DNA of 64,000 nucleotides from Halalkalibacter sp. APA_J-10(15) (GCF_023017105.1 NZ_JALKEV010000005.1:204506-268505); one strand, 5' to 3'; shown: positions 18,680 to 29,003, counted from the first letter of the stretch. Notes: a model not told the origin generated them from the sequence alone. Numbers and translations: made by a program.

Positions 18680-20434
18680 ATGCGTAAAACCAAGATTGTT
18701 TGTACGATAGGACCTGTAAGTGAATCAGTAGAAAAGCTTGAACAATTAATTCAAGCTGGTATGAATGTGGCTCGTCTTAATTTTTCGCATGGGGATTTCG
18801 AGGAGCATGGTAACCGAATTAAGAACATTCGTGAAGCCGTGAAGCGTACGGGGAAAGAAGTAGCGATATTACTTGATACGAAAGGTCCAGAAATTCGCAC
18901 ACAAACACTTGAAGGTGGAGCAGCTGAACTAGTGTCTGGACAAGAGCTGATTATTTCAATGACAGAAGTAGTAGGGAACAAAGAAAAGATTTCTGTTACT
19001 TACCCTAATCTTGTTCAAGATGTCGAATCAGGCTCTAAGATTTTACTAGATGATGGTTTAATCGGTCTTGAAGTGAAGGAAGTTCGTGATAATGAACTTG
19101 TGACAAAGGTTTTAAATGATGGTCTATTAAAAAATAAAAAGGGAGTTAACGTACCGAATGTAAGTGTTAATTTACCAGGGATTACTGAAAAGGACATTGC
19201 GGATATTAAATTTGGTATTGAACAAGGTGTCGATTTTATTGCCGCTTCATTTGTACGTCGTGCATCCGACGTTCTTGAAATTCGTGAGCTTCTAGATGGA
19301 AATGGCGGTAGTGAAATTCATATAATCCCTAAGATTGAGAATCAAGAGGGCGTAGATAATATCGAGGAAATCCTTGAAATCTCCGACGGATTAATGGTGG
19401 CTCGTGGAGACCTTGGAGTCGAAATCCCTGCTGAGGATGTTCCATTAGTTCAAAAAGAGCTCATCAAACGCTGTAATGCGGTAGCAAAGCCCGTTATTAC
19501 GGCAACTCAAATGCTAGATTCAATGCAGCGCAATCCACGTCCGACTCGTGCAGAAGCAAGTGATGTGGCTAATGCGATTTTTGATGGTACAGATGCCATT
19601 ATGCTCTCAGGTGAAACAGCTGCGGGTGATTATCCAGTTGAATCGGTTGAAACGATGAACAACATTGCAACAAGAACAGAAAGCGCATTGAATTATGATG
19701 CGATCCTTCGTAAGAAGACAAAGGAGGCACAAACATCGATCACGAGTGCGATTGGTCAATCAGTTGCCCATACAGCATCGAATCTTTCAGCCGCTGCGAT
19801 TTTAACAGCAACAGAAAGTGGACATACAGCACGAATCGTATCGAAATATCGTCCGTTGTCTCCTATTATTGCAGTAACGAGTAATGACAAGGTCATTCGT
19901 AAGCTGAATCTTGTATGGGGAGTCAAGCCTGTACTTGGAAAATCGGCTGCTTCTACAGATGAAATGTTTGAATCAACGATCGACTTTGCGATGAACACAG
20001 GTGAAATCAAGCAAGGTGATCTTGTCGTCATTACAGCAGGAGTTCCAATTAATGAGCCTGGAACGACGAATATTATGAAGGTTCACCTTATTGGTGAAGT
20101 GGTTGCTAAAGGTCAAGGTATAGGACGTCGTACAGCAGCGGGGCGTGTGGTTATCGCTCGAAATGCAGAAGAAGCAAATGAAAAAACAACTGAACATTCG
20201 ATTCTTATTACGTTTAGCACAGATAAGGACATGATACCTGCATTTGAAAAAGCAGCAGCTGTTATTACAGAAGAAGGTGGATTAACTTCACATGCGGCAG
20301 TTGTTGGCCTTGATTTAAGTACTCCTGTTATCGTTGGAGTTGAAGGAGCTTTAGGCTTGTTTGAAGAGGGAGAAGAAATTACCGTAGATAGCTCCCGTGG
20401 TGATATTTATCGCGGACATACGAGTGTACTATAA
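18680..20434 (+). CDS. pyk: Pyruvate kinase with C-terminal PEP-utilizer domain
   Basis: Converts phosphoenolpyruvate and ADP to pyruvate and ATP. 584 residues: a TIM-barrel core with [11 protein letters not shown] (about 33-43), [12 protein letters not shown] (about 68-79), [10 protein letters not shown] and [12 protein letters not shown] (about 239-250), an allosteric C-domain, and an extra C-terminal phosphohistidine-type domain (about 500-584) with [11 protein letters not shown]. That extra domain is characteristic of Bacillus pyruvate kinases. Start ATG 18680 behind GGGAGG. A hairpin terminator follows. Confidence 0.96.
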   Translation: MRKTKIVCTIGPVSESVEKLEQLIQAGMNVARLNFSHGDFEEHGNRIKNIREAVKRTGKEVAILLDTKGPEIRTQTLEGGAAELVSGQELIISMTEVVGNKEKISVTYPNLVQDVESGSKILLDDGLIGLEVKEVRDNELVTKVLNDGLLKNKKGVNVPNVSVNLPGITEKDIADIKFGIEQGVDFIAASFVRRASDVLEIRELLDGNGGSEIHIIPKIENQEGVDNIEEILEISDGLMVARGDLGVEIPAEDVPLVQKELIKRCNAVAKPVITATQMLDSMQRNPRPTRAEASDVANAIFDGTDAIMLSGETAAGDYPVESVETMNNIATRTESALNYDAILRKKTKEAQTSITSAIGQSVAHTASNLSAAAILTATESGHTARIVSKYRPLSPIIAVTSNDKVIRKLNLVWGVKPVLGKSAASTDEMFESTIDFAMNTGEIKQGDLVVITAGVPINEPGTTNIMKVHLIGEVVAKGQGIGRRTAAGRVVIARNAEEANEKTTEHSILITFSTDKDMIPAFEKAAAVITEEGGLTSHAAVVGLDLSTPVIVGVEGALGLFEEGEEITVDSSRGDIYRGHTSVL

Positions 20435-20450
20435 TAAATAACAAATTATG

Positions 20451-20514
20451 ATGGAGGAGGTGTTCCAGGAGGTTTTTAATGTAACCTTTTTTGGAACACC
20501 TTCTCTTCCATTTT
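20451..20514 (+). terminator. Terminator after pyk
   Basis: ATGGAGGAGGTGTTCCA (20451-20467) pairs with the complementary arm from 20492 (TGGAACACCTTC and on), followed by TTTT. Confidence 0.7.
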
Positions 20515-20568
20515 AGGGCTATTTAGAGGTAGAATGAATATATAGCTAAATGAAAGAAGGGAACGATT

Positions 20569-20964
20569 ATGTTTCGATTTCTAATTTTACTATTAATTGT
20601 AGTACCGGCATTTGAAGTGGGTTTATTAATTTTATCCGGTTATGCATTAGGAATATGGCCAACGATTATACTAATTATTGCGACGGGTGTTTTAGGTGCA
20701 TGGTTAGCTAAGAGAGAGGGGTTACAGGCGCTGAAGGTTGCGCAATTGCAAATGCAGCAGGGGCAGCTACCTAATAATGTGATGTTGGATGGACTTTGTA
20801 TTTTAATAGGTGGAGTCGTGTTGTTAACGCCTGGATTTTTAACAGATGCATTTGGTTTTTTCTTGCTTATACCTAAAACAAGAGGCTATGTGAAGGCCTT
20901 CCTTACAAGAATCATTCAAAAGATGATTCGTAATGGGAATTTTATAATTATGACTAGAAGGTAA
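20569..20964 (+). CDS. fxsA: FxsA-family membrane protein
   Basis: A 131-residue integral membrane protein with hydrophobic segments at about residues 2-22, 24-45 and 68-98 and a basic C-terminus. The pattern PAFEVGLLILSG, WLAKREG and LTPGFLTDAFGFFLLIP is the FxsA (YtzA) signature; in E. coli the protein suppresses F exclusion of phage T7, otherwise function is unknown. Start ATG 20569 with GAAGGGAACG upstream. Between pyk and citZ, as in other Bacillus. Confidence 0.88.
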   Translation: MFRFLILLLIVVPAFEVGLLILSGYALGIWPTIILIIATGVLGAWLAKREGLQALKVAQLQMQQGQLPNNVMLDGLCILIGGVVLLTPGFLTDAFGFFLLIPKTRGYVKAFLTRIIQKMIRNGNFIIMTRR

Positions 20965-21006
20965 TAGGATAAATTAATCTTCAAAGAAATAGTTTGAGCT
21001 AAAACG

Positions 21007-21035
21007 TTCACAAAATAGTGAATAATCGTTATAAT
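21007..21035 (+). promoter_or_regulatory. Promoter of citZ
   Basis: TTCACA (21007-21012) and a perfect TATAAT (21030-21035), 17 bases apart. Sequence 20998-21011 (CTAAAACGTTCACA) resembles a degenerate cre site for CcpA overlapping the -35, in keeping with catabolite control of citZ in B. subtilis. The cre reading is tentative. Confidence 0.6.
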
Positions 21036-21157
21036 GGAACATGTGAGTTATTTCTAGTACATAAAAGATGCTTAATCCATTGTAAATATGATGAGAAATG
21101 TAAGCATTTACTAGTTTGTGGAGGCTAAGACAACAAAGGAGAAAAGGAGAGGTTAAC

Positions 21158-22276
21158 GTGAGTACTACTCGTGGTCTAGAGGGTATTGTAGCAACGACGT
21201 CAAGTGTTAGTTCGATTATCGAAAGTGTCTTAACGTACCAAGGATATGACATTGATGATTTAGCAGATAATGCTAGCTTTGAAGAGGTTATCTTCTTATT
21301 ATGGAACGGTCATTTACCAAATGAAGAGGAATTGCGTCAGTTGCAAACAGAATTAAGTAACCATGCACCTATTCCTCAAGAGCTAATTAATCAATTTAAG
21401 GTTTATCCAATTGATAAGGTTCATCCAATGGCAGCTTTGCGTACTGCTATTTCAAGCTTAGCTCTTTACGATGGAGATGCTGATGTAATGGATGCGGAAG
21501 CAAATCGTTTGAAGGCGATTAAGATTCAAGCAAAGATTCCTACGATTGTGACAGCGTTTTCTCGAGTGCGTGACGGCCTTGAACCTGTGTCACCTCGTAA
21601 GGATTTAGGATTTGCTGCTAATTTCCTTTATATGCTCACTGGTGAAGAACCAAATGAGATATCCATTAATGCATTCAATAAGGCTTTAGTTCTACATGCT
21701 GACCATGAGTTAAATGCATCCACGTTTACTGCACGTGTCTGTGTAGCGACTTTATCTGATATGTATTCAGGTATAACGTCTGCAATTGGTGCTCTTAAAG
21801 GACCTTTGCATGGTGGCGCAAACGAAGCCGTTATGAACATGTTAAAGGAAATTGCAACAGTAGAGAATGTGGAACCTTATATACGCAAAGCACTAGATAA
21901 TAAAGAGAAGATTATGGGCTTTGGTCATCGTGTATACAAAAATGGCGATCCACGTGCTAAACACTTGAAGGAAATGTCAAGACGTCTCACTGAAATCACA
22001 GGTGAAACAAAGTGGTATGAGATGTCAGCAAAGATTAACGAAATGGTTACAACTGAAAAAGGTTTACTGCCGAATGTAGACTTTTACTCAGCAAGCGTGT
22101 ACCATAGTTTAGGGATAAAGAGTGATTTATTCACACCAATTTTTGCTGTAAGTCGTACGTCTGGTTGGACGGCTCACATTTTAGAACAATACAGCAATAA
22201 TCGTCTCATCCGTCCACGTGCGGAATATGTTGGTCCCGAAAAAAGAAGTTATGTACCATTGGCTCAACGTTCATAA
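21158..22276 (+). CDS. citZ: Citrate synthase
   Basis: Condenses oxaloacetate and acetyl-CoA to citrate, the TCA entry step. 372 residues, the small gram-positive type. The start GTG 21158 (VSTTRGLEGIVATTSSVSS) matches B. subtilis CitZ and follows AAAGGAGAGG; the 14 extra upstream residues of the open frame are rejected. Active-site elements: HADHELNASTF, GPLHGGANEAV with the catalytic His near 217, GFGHRVYKNGDPRA (about 252-265), and the Asp of NVDFYSASVYH near 308. First gene of the citZ-icd-mdh cluster. Confidence 0.96.
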   Translation: MSTTRGLEGIVATTSSVSSIIESVLTYQGYDIDDLADNASFEEVIFLLWNGHLPNEEELRQLQTELSNHAPIPQELINQFKVYPIDKVHPMAALRTAISSLALYDGDADVMDAEANRLKAIKIQAKIPTIVTAFSRVRDGLEPVSPRKDLGFAANFLYMLTGEEPNEISINAFNKALVLHADHELNASTFTARVCVATLSDMYSGITSAIGALKGPLHGGANEAVMNMLKEIATVENVEPYIRKALDNKEKIMGFGHRVYKNGDPRAKHLKEMSRRLTEITGETKWYEMSAKINEMVTTEKGLLPNVDFYSASVYHSLGIKSDLFTPIFAVSRTSGWTAHILEQYSNNRLIRPRAEYVGPEKRSYVPLAQRS

Positions 22277-22280
22277 TGGA

Positions 22281-22314
22281 GTACGGAGAGGGAGCTATTG
22301 TCTCCCTCTGTACA
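22281..22314 (+). other. Hairpin between citZ and icd
   Basis: GTACGGAGAGGGAG (22281-22294) pairs with CTCCCTCTGTAC (22303-22314) around a short loop, with a two-base bulge on the left. No T-run, so it is more likely an mRNA stability or processing element, or a partial terminator, than a strong stop. Confidence 0.5.
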
Positions 22315-22363
22315 TAGATTAAAAGTTGGATAGGCTTAATTATTATTAGGAGGGAAAGTAATT

Positions 22364-23632
22364 ATGGCAAACGGAGAAGTAATTAAAGTAAATAATGGTG
22401 TGTTAAACGTACCAAATAATCCTGTGATTCCATTTATTGAAGGAGATGGGACAGGTCCTGACATTTGGGCAGCGGCTTCACGTGTTATTGACGCAGCAGT
22501 TGAAAAAGCATATAACGGTGAAAAGAAGATTGAGTGGAAAGAGATTCTTGCTGGTGAGAAAGCATTTAACGAAACGGGCTCTTGGTTACCTGAAGAAACA
22601 TTAGAAGCGGTTCGTGAATATATTATTGCGATTAAAGGCCCTTTAACAACTCCTGTTGGTGGTGGGATTCGTTCATTAAATGTTGCTTTACGTCAAGAGT
22701 TGGATTTGTATACGTGCTTACGCCCAGTACGATACTTCCAAGGTGTTCCTTCACCAGTTAAACGTCCTGAGGATACGAACATGGTTATTTTCCGAGAAAA
22801 CTCAGAGGATATCTATGCAGGAATTGAATTCCAAGAAGGTACGGATGAAGCAAAGAAAGTGATTGAATTCTTACAAAATGAAATGGGTGCTACGAAAATT
22901 CGTTTCCCTGAAACATCTGGTATTGGTATTAAGCCAGTTTCAAAAGAAGGAACAGAACGTCTTGTGAAAGCAGCTATTCAATATGCACTTGATGAAGGAC
23001 GTAAGAGTGTTACACTTGTGCACAAAGGTAACATTATGAAATTTACGGAGGGTGCATTTAAGTCTTGGGGCTATGAAGTGGCTGAGCGTGAATTTGGTGG
23101 AAAAGTATTTACATGGGCTAAATATGATGAGATTGTTGAGGCTGAAGGCCGTGAAGCGGCTGATAAAGCACAAGCTGAAGCTGAAGCTGCGGGTAAGATC
23201 ATCGTGAAAGATTCTATTGCTGATATTTTCTTGCAACAAATCTTAACTCGTCCTAAAGAGTTCGATGTTGTGGCAACGATGAACTTAAATGGTGACTACA
23301 TTTCTGATGCACTTGCTGCTCAAGTAGGTGGAATTGGAATTGCACCAGGTGCTAATATTAATTATGACACTGGACATGCTATTTTCGAAGCGACTCACGG
23401 TACTGCACCTAAGTACGCGGGATTAGATAAGGTAAACCCTTCATCTGTTCTTCTTTCAGGGGAATTAATGCTTCGTCACTTAGGTTGGAATGAAGCCGCT
23501 GATCTTATTATGAATTCAATGGATAAAACAATCGGAAGTAAAGTTGTCACATACGATTTCGCTCGTTTAATGGATGGAGCGACTGAAGTATCATGCTCAG
23601 GCTTTGCTAATGAATTAATTAAAAATCTTTAA
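22364..23632 (+). CDS. icd: Isocitrate dehydrogenase (NADP)
   Basis: Oxidatively decarboxylates isocitrate to 2-oxoglutarate. 422 residues, the Bacillus/E. coli dimeric type: [19 protein letters not shown] (about 103-121, substrate-binding arginines, with the phosphorylatable-serine position in IRSLN), [14 protein letters not shown] (about 141-154), [20 protein letters not shown] with metal-binding aspartates (about 306-325) and [12 protein letters not shown] (about 343-354), typical of NADP specificity. Start ATG 22364 behind AGGAGGG. Middle gene of citZ-icd-mdh. Confidence 0.96.
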   Translation: MANGEVIKVNNGVLNVPNNPVIPFIEGDGTGPDIWAAASRVIDAAVEKAYNGEKKIEWKEILAGEKAFNETGSWLPEETLEAVREYIIAIKGPLTTPVGGGIRSLNVALRQELDLYTCLRPVRYFQGVPSPVKRPEDTNMVIFRENSEDIYAGIEFQEGTDEAKKVIEFLQNEMGATKIRFPETSGIGIKPVSKEGTERLVKAAIQYALDEGRKSVTLVHKGNIMKFTEGAFKSWGYEVAEREFGGKVFTWAKYDEIVEAEGREAADKAQAEAEAAGKIIVKDSIADIFLQQILTRPKEFDVVATMNLNGDYISDALAAQVGGIGIAPGANINYDTGHAIFEATHGTAPKYAGLDKVNPSSVLLSGELMLRHLGWNEAADLIMNSMDKTIGSKVVTYDFARLMDGATEVSCSGFANELIKNL

Positions 23633-23663
23633 GAGCGTGGTTGAAAAGCTCTTAAAAAGCTTG

Positions 23664-23704
23664 GCAGTTCCAATTGGGAAACCCCCTTTTGGAGCTGCTT
23701 CTTT
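23664..23704 (+). terminator. Terminator after icd
   Basis: GCAGTTCCAA (23664-23673) pairs with TTGGAGCTGC (23689-23698), one G-U, followed by TTCTTT. Moderate strength; partial read-through into mdh is possible. Confidence 0.55.
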
Positions 23705-23820
23705 CATAAAAATGATGCAATATTTCACTTTGAATACGTAAGTTAATAGTGGAGAATGTTATCTCGATGCTCTACTGTTGCGTGTTTTTTCTAATTTAAT
23801 GAAGAGGAGTGGAACAAAGC

Positions 23821-24765
23821 ATGGCGATTAAACGTAGAAAGATCTCTGTTATCGGTGGGGGCTTCACTGGAGCTACTACTGCATTGATGGTGGCCCAAAA
23901 GGAATTAGGAGATGTTGTATTAGTAGATATCCCGCAAAATGAAGATTCAACAAAAGGAAAGGCATTAGATATGCTTGAGTCAACACCTGTTACAGGAACG
24001 GACTCTACTATCATTGGGACATCTAGCTACGAAGAAACGAAGGATTCAGACGTGGTCGTCATAACGGCAGGTATTGCAAGGAAGCCGGGAATGAGTCGAG
24101 ATGACCTTGTTAGTACGAATGCTGGAATTATGAAATCTGTTACGAAGCAGGTGGTTAAGTATTCACCCAACTGCTATATCATTGTATTAACGAATCCTGC
24201 TGATGCTATGACATACACCGTCTATAAAGAATCTGGTTTCCAGAAGAATCGTGTTATCGGACAATCTGGAGTGCTAGATACTGCTCGTTTCCGTACTTTT
24301 GTTGCACAAGAATTACAAGTTTCGGTTGAAGATATTACTGGGTTTGTTCTAGGTGGTCATGGTGATGATATGGTTCCGTTGATCCGTTATTCCTTTGCAG
24401 GTGGAGTTCCTCTTGATAAACTTATCTCAAAAGATCGAATTGATGCAATCGTTGAACGTACACGTAAAGGGGGCGGTGAGATTGTTAGCTTGTTAGGGAA
24501 TGGAAGTGCATATTACGCTCCGGCTGCTTCACTGACACAAATGGTTGAAGCTATTCTAAAGGATAAGAAGCGTATCTTACCGACGATTGCGTATCTGGAA
24601 GGTGAATATGGCTATAAAGATCTGTACTTAGGTGTACCAACTGTTCTAGGTGGTGACGGAATAGAAAAGGTGATTGAATTAGATTTAACCGAAGATGAAA
24701 AATTGGCGTTAGATAAATCAGTTGATTCAGTCCGGAATGTCATGAAGGCTTTACCGAAAGAATAG
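23821..24765 (+). CDS. mdh: Malate dehydrogenase
   Basis: Oxidises malate to oxaloacetate with NAD+, closing the TCA cycle. 314 residues, LDH-like type: Rossmann loop [11 protein letters not shown] (about 12-22), [14 protein letters not shown] (about 83-96), [10 protein letters not shown] and the proton-relay histidine in [12 protein letters not shown] (about 178-189). The first ATG that fits the family is 23821, with GAGGAGTGG upstream; the open frame begins 12 bases earlier. Last gene of the cluster. Confidence 0.95.
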   Translation: MAIKRRKISVIGGGFTGATTALMVAQKELGDVVLVDIPQNEDSTKGKALDMLESTPVTGTDSTIIGTSSYEETKDSDVVVITAGIARKPGMSRDDLVSTNAGIMKSVTKQVVKYSPNCYIIVLTNPADAMTYTVYKESGFQKNRVIGQSGVLDTARFRTFVAQELQVSVEDITGFVLGGHGDDMVPLIRYSFAGGVPLDKLISKDRIDAIVERTRKGGGEIVSLLGNGSAYYAPAASLTQMVEAILKDKKRILPTIAYLEGEYGYKDLYLGVPTVLGGDGIEKVIELDLTEDEKLALDKSVDSVRNVMKALPKE

Positions 24766-25088
24766 AGGTTTTCCAGCCCCCCTTTGCTTTATGCAAGAGC
24801 ACTGAAAAAGTTGGGTTTCTAACTTTTAATTAATTTGGACTTTTTCAGTGGCCACGCTTTATGCGAAGGGGGTTTTGAAAAGAGTAGGACAACAATTTGG
24901 GTGAAGGAATCATACTTTTTGCTGGAGCTAGATAAGGAAGAACACCGTTATAGGCAGAGTTTTCACATGAAACGATAGACGGTTGCTTTTCTTCACACAG
25001 AAGTAGTAGAATAATGGGTAAATAGAGAAGAAAAATGGGATATCACTAACCGTTACAATCTAGTTTGTTGGAGTTTGGAGGAGAATGT
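24766..25088. other. mdh-phoP intergenic region with palindrome
   Basis: A 323-base gap. It holds a palindrome in which CACTGAAAAAGT (24800-24811) is matched by ACTTTTTCAGTG (24839-24850); outer C-rich and G-rich arms (CCCCCC near 24777, GGGGG near 24868) may extend the hairpin, which probably terminates mdh. TTGCTT (24983-24988) and TAGAAT (25007-25012), 18 bases apart, may be the phoP promoter. No ORF is supported. Confidence 0.5.
24800..24850. repeat. CACTGAAAAAGT palindrome, copy 2
   Basis: A perfect 12-base inverted repeat with a 27-base internal segment, longer than in the copies at 5132 and 50034, whose loops are about eight bases. Lies just after mdh. Confidence 0.7.
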
Positions 25089-25802
25089 ATGAGCCAGCGT
25101 ATTTTGGTAGTGGACGATGAGGAATCGATTGTAACGTTGTTGCAATTTAATTTAGAGCAAGCTGGTTATGAAGTTGTGACGGCAAATGATGGTGCTAAAG
25201 CATTGCAAATTGCTCAAGCTGAGTCATTTCATTTGATGGTACTTGATTTAATGCTACCTGAGGTGAATGGTCTTGATGTCTGTAAACAACTTAGAGAGAA
25301 TAAGGTGCAAATTCCGATCTTAATGCTTACGGCAAAGGATGATGAATTTGACACGGTGTTAGGGCTAGAACTAGGGGCAGACGACTATATGACCAAGCCT
25401 TTCAGCCCTCGTGAAGTCGTTGCTAGAGTAAGAGCGATTTTAAGAAGAGCGCAAACGAAAATTGTTGATGAAGCTGAAGCTAGTGACGACTATTTAGTAT
25501 GTGGTGATGTAAAGCTATACCCTGATAACTATGAAGTATTTTATAAGGAAAGATCATTAGAGCTCACGCCAAAAGAGTTTGAACTTTTACTATATCTTTT
25601 TAATCATAAGGGACGTGTCTTAACACGAGATCAATTATTAAATGCTGTTTGGAATTATGAATTTGTTGGGGATACACGTATTGTCGATGTTCATATTAGT
25701 CATTTACGCGAGAAGATTGAACCTTCAACGAAAAAACCGATATATATTAAAACGATTCGTGGCTTAGGCTATAAATTAGAGGAGCCACAACTAGATGCAT
25801 AA
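25089..25802 (+). CDS. phoP: Phosphate response regulator PhoP
   Basis: OmpR-family response regulator that activates the Pho regulon when phosphate is scarce. 237 residues: receiver domain (1-120) with acidic pocket D9-D10, phospho-acceptor D53 and Lys near 102 in MTKPFSP; winged-helix DNA-binding domain (about 140-235) with VDVHISHLREKIE and TIRGLGYKLE. Start ATG 25089 behind GGAGGAG, not the frame's first TTG at 25065. Its last eight bases overlap the start of phoR. A Pho-box promoter lies just beyond phoR. Confidence 0.95.
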   Translation: MSQRILVVDDEESIVTLLQFNLEQAGYEVVTANDGAKALQIAQAESFHLMVLDLMLPEVNGLDVCKQLRENKVQIPILMLTAKDDEFDTVLGLELGADDYMTKPFSPREVVARVRAILRRAQTKIVDEAEASDDYLVCGDVKLYPDNYEVFYKERSLELTPKEFELLLYLFNHKGRVLTRDQLLNAVWNYEFVGDTRIVDVHISHLREKIEPSTKKPIYIKTIRGLGYKLEEPQLDA

Positions 25803-27567
25803 GCTTCGCTATAAACTCGTATTTTCGGTTCTACTCGTCATTTTATGTGTATTGGCTTCTTTGGCGTTTGTGATTGGTCAAATATATGAAAATTATTATA
25901 TGAACCATGTAAAGGAACGTATTGAAAAAGAGACACAATTAGTTGCTTATATGTTAGAGGAAGAACCGTTAAGTCGAGAAAGAGCGCAGACTTTGGCAGA
26001 GAAAATTTCCAATAAACTTGAAGCACGAGTAACGATTTTGTTTCCAGACGGTGAAGTAATAGGTGAATCAGCTACTGATCCTGAAATGATGGATAACCAT
26101 TTGGAAAGGCCAGAAATTCAAGATTTGTTAGTCGGTGACGAGGGAACAGAGATCCGTTTTAGTCATACCGTGCAAGATGAATTACTTTATTATGCAGTCG
26201 AAATTATGGAACATGATAATGTTGCTGGCTATGTGAGGTTAGGATTGTCGACAAGTGATATTCATGGAATGAGTGGCACCATTTGGACGATTATTCTCGT
26301 GTGTTTTACAATTGCTTTTTTCGTAATGGTGTATATTACATATCGCATTGCTGACCAAATGATTAGGCCGGTTGAAAATGCTACGAACGTTGCGATTGAA
26401 TTGGCTGAGGGTAATTTTAAAGCGAGGACATATGAAAGTAAACATGATGAAATCGGTTTACTAACTAAATCAATTAATGTATTGGCTTATAATTTAGAGC
26501 AGCTGACACGACGTCACCAAGTACAAAAAGAACATATGGAAACATTAATTGAAAATATGGGGAGTGGCTTATTGCTAATTGGAATGAGGGGAGATATCTC
26601 TTTAATTAATCGGACATGCGATGAGATTTTCGGGGAACGTACCGATGTATGGTTAAATGAACTATATCACGATGTTATTAAGCATAAAGAATTAATTCGC
26701 GTTATTCAAAACATTTTTATTACCGAGCAGAAGCAAAGCAAGCAAGTTAGCTTCCCTGTTTTGTATGAAATGAGGCATTTTGATGTTCATGGAGCACCGA
26801 TTATTAGTAATCATGGGAGATTGAAGGGGATAGCTCTCGTTTTACATGATATTACTGAGTTGAAGAAACTAGAGCAAATCAGAAAGGATTTTGTCGCAAA
26901 TGTGTCGCATGAATTAAAAACTCCTGTTACCTCAATAAAAGGATTTACTGAAACACTTCTAGATGGTGCGATGGAATCCGAGGAACTACGGATTAAGTTT
27001 TTGAATATTATTAATAAGGAAAGCGACCGATTACAACGACTTATTCATGACCTATTAGAGCTTTCACGAATTGAAAAAGATGTCTTTCAGTTACATTGGC
27101 AAGATGTTGATTTAAATAACATTATTGATGATGTGGCTCAGCTTCTAAGAGAAAAAGCAAAGGAAAAACAGATTGATCTTCAATTTGTAAGTGAACAGCA
27201 TTGTGAATTTGAGGGTGATCCAGAGCGAATTAAGCAAATTATTATTAATTTAATTCATAATGCGATTACGTATACACCAAACGGCGGTAGTATTAATGTT
27301 AAGGTCAATTGTACAGAAGAGGTAGTTCAGCTTCGAGTCTGTGATACAGGTGTTGGAATTAGTCAAGACGTATTGCCACGGATTTTTGAGCGTTTTTACC
27401 GAGTAGATCCTGCGAGAAGTCGTCATTCGGGAGGAACTGGTTTAGGCCTTGCCATTGTGAAACATTTAGTTGAAGCACATGAAGGGAAAATCAATGTGGA
27501 AAGCGAGCTTGGAAAAGGAACGACCTTTTCGATTATCTTTAATAAAAAAAGAGAGAAGAATTCTTAA
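25795..27567 (+). CDS. phoR: Phosphate sensor histidine kinase PhoR
   Basis: Membrane sensor kinase that phosphorylates PhoP. 590 residues in the B. subtilis layout: transmembrane helix 1 (about 6-28), extracytoplasmic domain (about 29-160), helix 2 (about 163-185), HAMP (about 187-240), PAS (about 250-355), HisKA with phospho-acceptor His372 in VSHELKTP, and HATPase with N box [15 protein letters not shown]1 DTGVGI and G2 GTGLGLAI. Start ATG 25795 overlaps phoP by eight bases. The downstream region holds a PhoP-box promoter and terminator. Confidence 0.95.
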   Translation: MHKLRYKLVFSVLLVILCVLASLAFVIGQIYENYYMNHVKERIEKETQLVAYMLEEEPLSRERAQTLAEKISNKLEARVTILFPDGEVIGESATDPEMMDNHLERPEIQDLLVGDEGTEIRFSHTVQDELLYYAVEIMEHDNVAGYVRLGLSTSDIHGMSGTIWTIILVCFTIAFFVMVYITYRIADQMIRPVENATNVAIELAEGNFKARTYESKHDEIGLLTKSINVLAYNLEQLTRRHQVQKEHMETLIENMGSGLLLIGMRGDISLINRTCDEIFGERTDVWLNELYHDVIKHKELIRVIQNIFITEQKQSKQVSFPVLYEMRHFDVHGAPIISNHGRLKGIALVLHDITELKKLEQIRKDFVANVSHELKTPVTSIKGFTETLLDGAMESEELRIKFLNIINKESDRLQRLIHDLLELSRIEKDVFQLHWQDVDLNNIIDDVAQLLREKAKEKQIDLQFVSEQHCEFEGDPERIKQIIINLIHNAITYTPNGGSINVKVNCTEEVVQLRVCDTGVGISQDVLPRIFERFYRVDPARSRHSGGTGLGLAIVKHLVEAHEGKINVESELGKGTTFSIIFNKKREKNS

Positions 27568-27610
27568 ATTTGACGTGTGAAGTCATGTTTTTACTTCGGA
27601 TATTAACCGA

Positions 27611-27664
27611 TTTACACAAAATTTACATGATATTCATTTGTAGTTTACATATAGGAGCTATACT
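27611..27664 (+). promoter_or_regulatory. PhoP-box promoter downstream of phoR
   Basis: Four hexamers TTTACA, TTTACA, TTCATT and TTTACA start at 27611, 27622, 27633 and 27644, exactly 11 bases apart. This is the known arrangement of PhoP dimers on activated Bacillus promoters (TT[AT]ACA direct repeats, 11-base period). TATACT (27659-27664) follows at the normal -10 distance, with no separate -35 needed. It reads rightward into a stretch with no gene. Confidence 0.75.
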
Positions 27665-27670
27665 GTTAAA

Positions 27671-27767
27671 TGAACGGTTAGTTTCCTTTGTGGAACAAGC
27701 TGCTACAAAGGATTTATATCCCCATTAAGAATGAAAGCTTCCCAGTTGCTTTCGTTCTATTTTTTTT
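27671..27767 (+). ncRNA. Candidate PhoP-activated small RNA
   Basis: Between the PhoP-box promoter (start predicted near 27671) and a strong terminator is a stretch of about 97 bases with no ORF; the only ATG (27671) stops after three codons. Two hairpins are visible: CCTTTGT (27685-27691) with ACAAAGG (27705-27711), and the 11-pair terminator stem 27728-27738 / 27748-27758 with eight T bases. The linker contains unpaired CCCC (27720-27723) and the terminator loop CCC (27741-27743), which could pair with Shine-Dalgarno sequences. It may instead be the phoR 3' untranslated region. Confidence 0.55.
27728..27767 (+). terminator. Terminator after phoPR / candidate sRNA
   Basis: AGAATGAAAGC (27728-27738) pairs with GCTTTCGTTCT (27748-27758), one U-G, nine-base loop, then eight T bases (27760-27767). 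Confidence 0.85.
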
Positions 27768-27788
27768 GTTAAAATCTCTTTTTCTATA

Positions 27789-27932
27789 AGGGCATGTTTA
27801 AAAAGGGTTCTATACTATGTAACAATGGTCCCGTTCGATAAGCGCCTTGTGGTCAGAAATCCACTCACCACAAGACTTTTAAAAAATGTGGCGACTACGC
27901 TTATCACTTAAGGCTATTCAAAAAGGGAACAC
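27789..27932 (+). mobile_element. MITE-like repeat, copy B
   Basis: Starts AGGGCATGTTTAAAAAGGG and shares CACTCACCACAAGACTTTTA and GCTATTCAAAAAGGG with copy A at 18501. The right end is degraded. It fills the gap between the phoR terminator and hflK and has no ORF. Confidence 0.65.
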
Positions 27933-28040
27933 CGCTTCTATAAGATGAACATAAAAAATAGAAAAGTTTAATTGTTTGAAACCTATGATTTTAGTCACAC
28001 GTATATTAAAATGGTAAACGATGAAAGAAAGGATGGTTAG

Positions 28041-29003
28041 ATGACGGTAAAGCAAATCATTATAGGTTTTGTTTCCACTATAGCAGCAGCTATACTCGTA
28101 TTATTTTTAGTGACCGGCTGGTATATCGTTGATGAGTCGGAGCAAGCAGCAGTTATTACATTTGGTAAAGTTGAGGATACGGTGACAGAGCCTGGACTAA
28201 ACTTTAAATTACCATGGCCGATTCAGAAGGTCGAAATATTGTCACGTGGAACGTATAACTTACAAGTTGGTTATGAGGAGGATGGCGGTGAGGTCATTGA
28301 ATTTACAGATGAGGCAAAGATGATCACAGGAGATGAGAATATTCTATTTGCTGATTTGGCTGTACAATGGCGCATTACCGACCCTGAAAAGTATTTATTC
28401 AGTACAAAAGAACCAGAGGATCTATTATATAATGCGACCTCTGCTTCATTACGTGGTGTTATAGGGAGTTCGACTGTAGACGAAGCACTAACAGACCAAC
28501 GACCAGAAATTGAGGCAGAGGTATTTGACAACCTAGTCGATTTACTTGAAATCTATGATATTGGTATTAGTATTCAAGATGTTAGGCTTCAAGATGTTGA
28601 GCTACCTACTGAGGAAGTAAGACGTGCTTTTACAGAGGTGACAGACGCTCGTGAGGAGCGATTAACGAGAATTAACCAAGCTGAACGATATCGTAATCAG
28701 GAAGTGAATGAAGCGCAAGGGGAAATTGACGCAATTATTTCTCGTGCTGAAGGAACGAAAACGGAAAGAATTGAAACTGCTCGTGGTGATGTTGCTAAGT
28801 TTAATGCTCTTTATAATGAATATATCGTTAATCCGGAAGTTACACGACAACGACTCATTTTAGAGACACTCGATCAAGTGTTACCTGACACTGAAATTTA
28901 CATCATGGACGGAAATGATACGGTGAATTACTTACCTATTCGCCCTCTTGAGCGTCAGCAGCAACAGGCACCAGCTGCGGAAGGAGGCACAAATAATGAG
29001 TGA
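28041..29003 (+). CDS. hflK: FtsH protease modulator HflK
   Basis: A 320-residue SPFH/band-7 membrane protein: one N-terminal transmembrane segment (about 6-27), SPFH domain (about 28-200), long coiled coil (about 205-275, NQAERYRNQEVNEAQGEIDAI) and a Gln/Ala-rich tail. HflK and HflC assemble into a large membrane cage that modulates the FtsH protease in E. coli. The longer extracytoplasmic-domain-first member of a pair is normally HflK. Start ATG 28041 behind AAAGGATGG; overlaps hflC by eight bases. Confidence 0.88.
   Translation: MTVKQIIIGFVSTIAAAILVLFLVTGWYIVDESEQAAVITFGKVEDTVTEPGLNFKLPWPIQKVEILSRGTYNLQVGYEEDGGEVIEFTDEAKMITGDENILFADLAVQWRITDPEKYLFSTKEPEDLLYNATSASLRGVIGSSTVDEALTDQRPEIEAEVFDNLVDLLEIYDIGISIQDVRLQDVELPTEEVRRAFTEVTDAREERLTRINQAERYRNQEVNEAQGEIDAIISRAEGTKTERIETARGDVAKFNALYNEYIVNPEVTRQRLILETLDQVLPDTEIYIMDGNDTVNYLPIRPLERQQQQAPAAEGGTNNE

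Noticed and set aside
21020-21035. CcpC site (ATAA-N7-TTAT) at citZ
   Set aside because: ATAA and TTAT are present but only three bases apart, the wrong spacing.
24962-24997. Two TTCACA motifs upstream of phoP as a Pho box
   Set aside because: They are 30 bases apart, not a multiple of 11, and the intermediate hexamers do not match. The site after phoR is far better.
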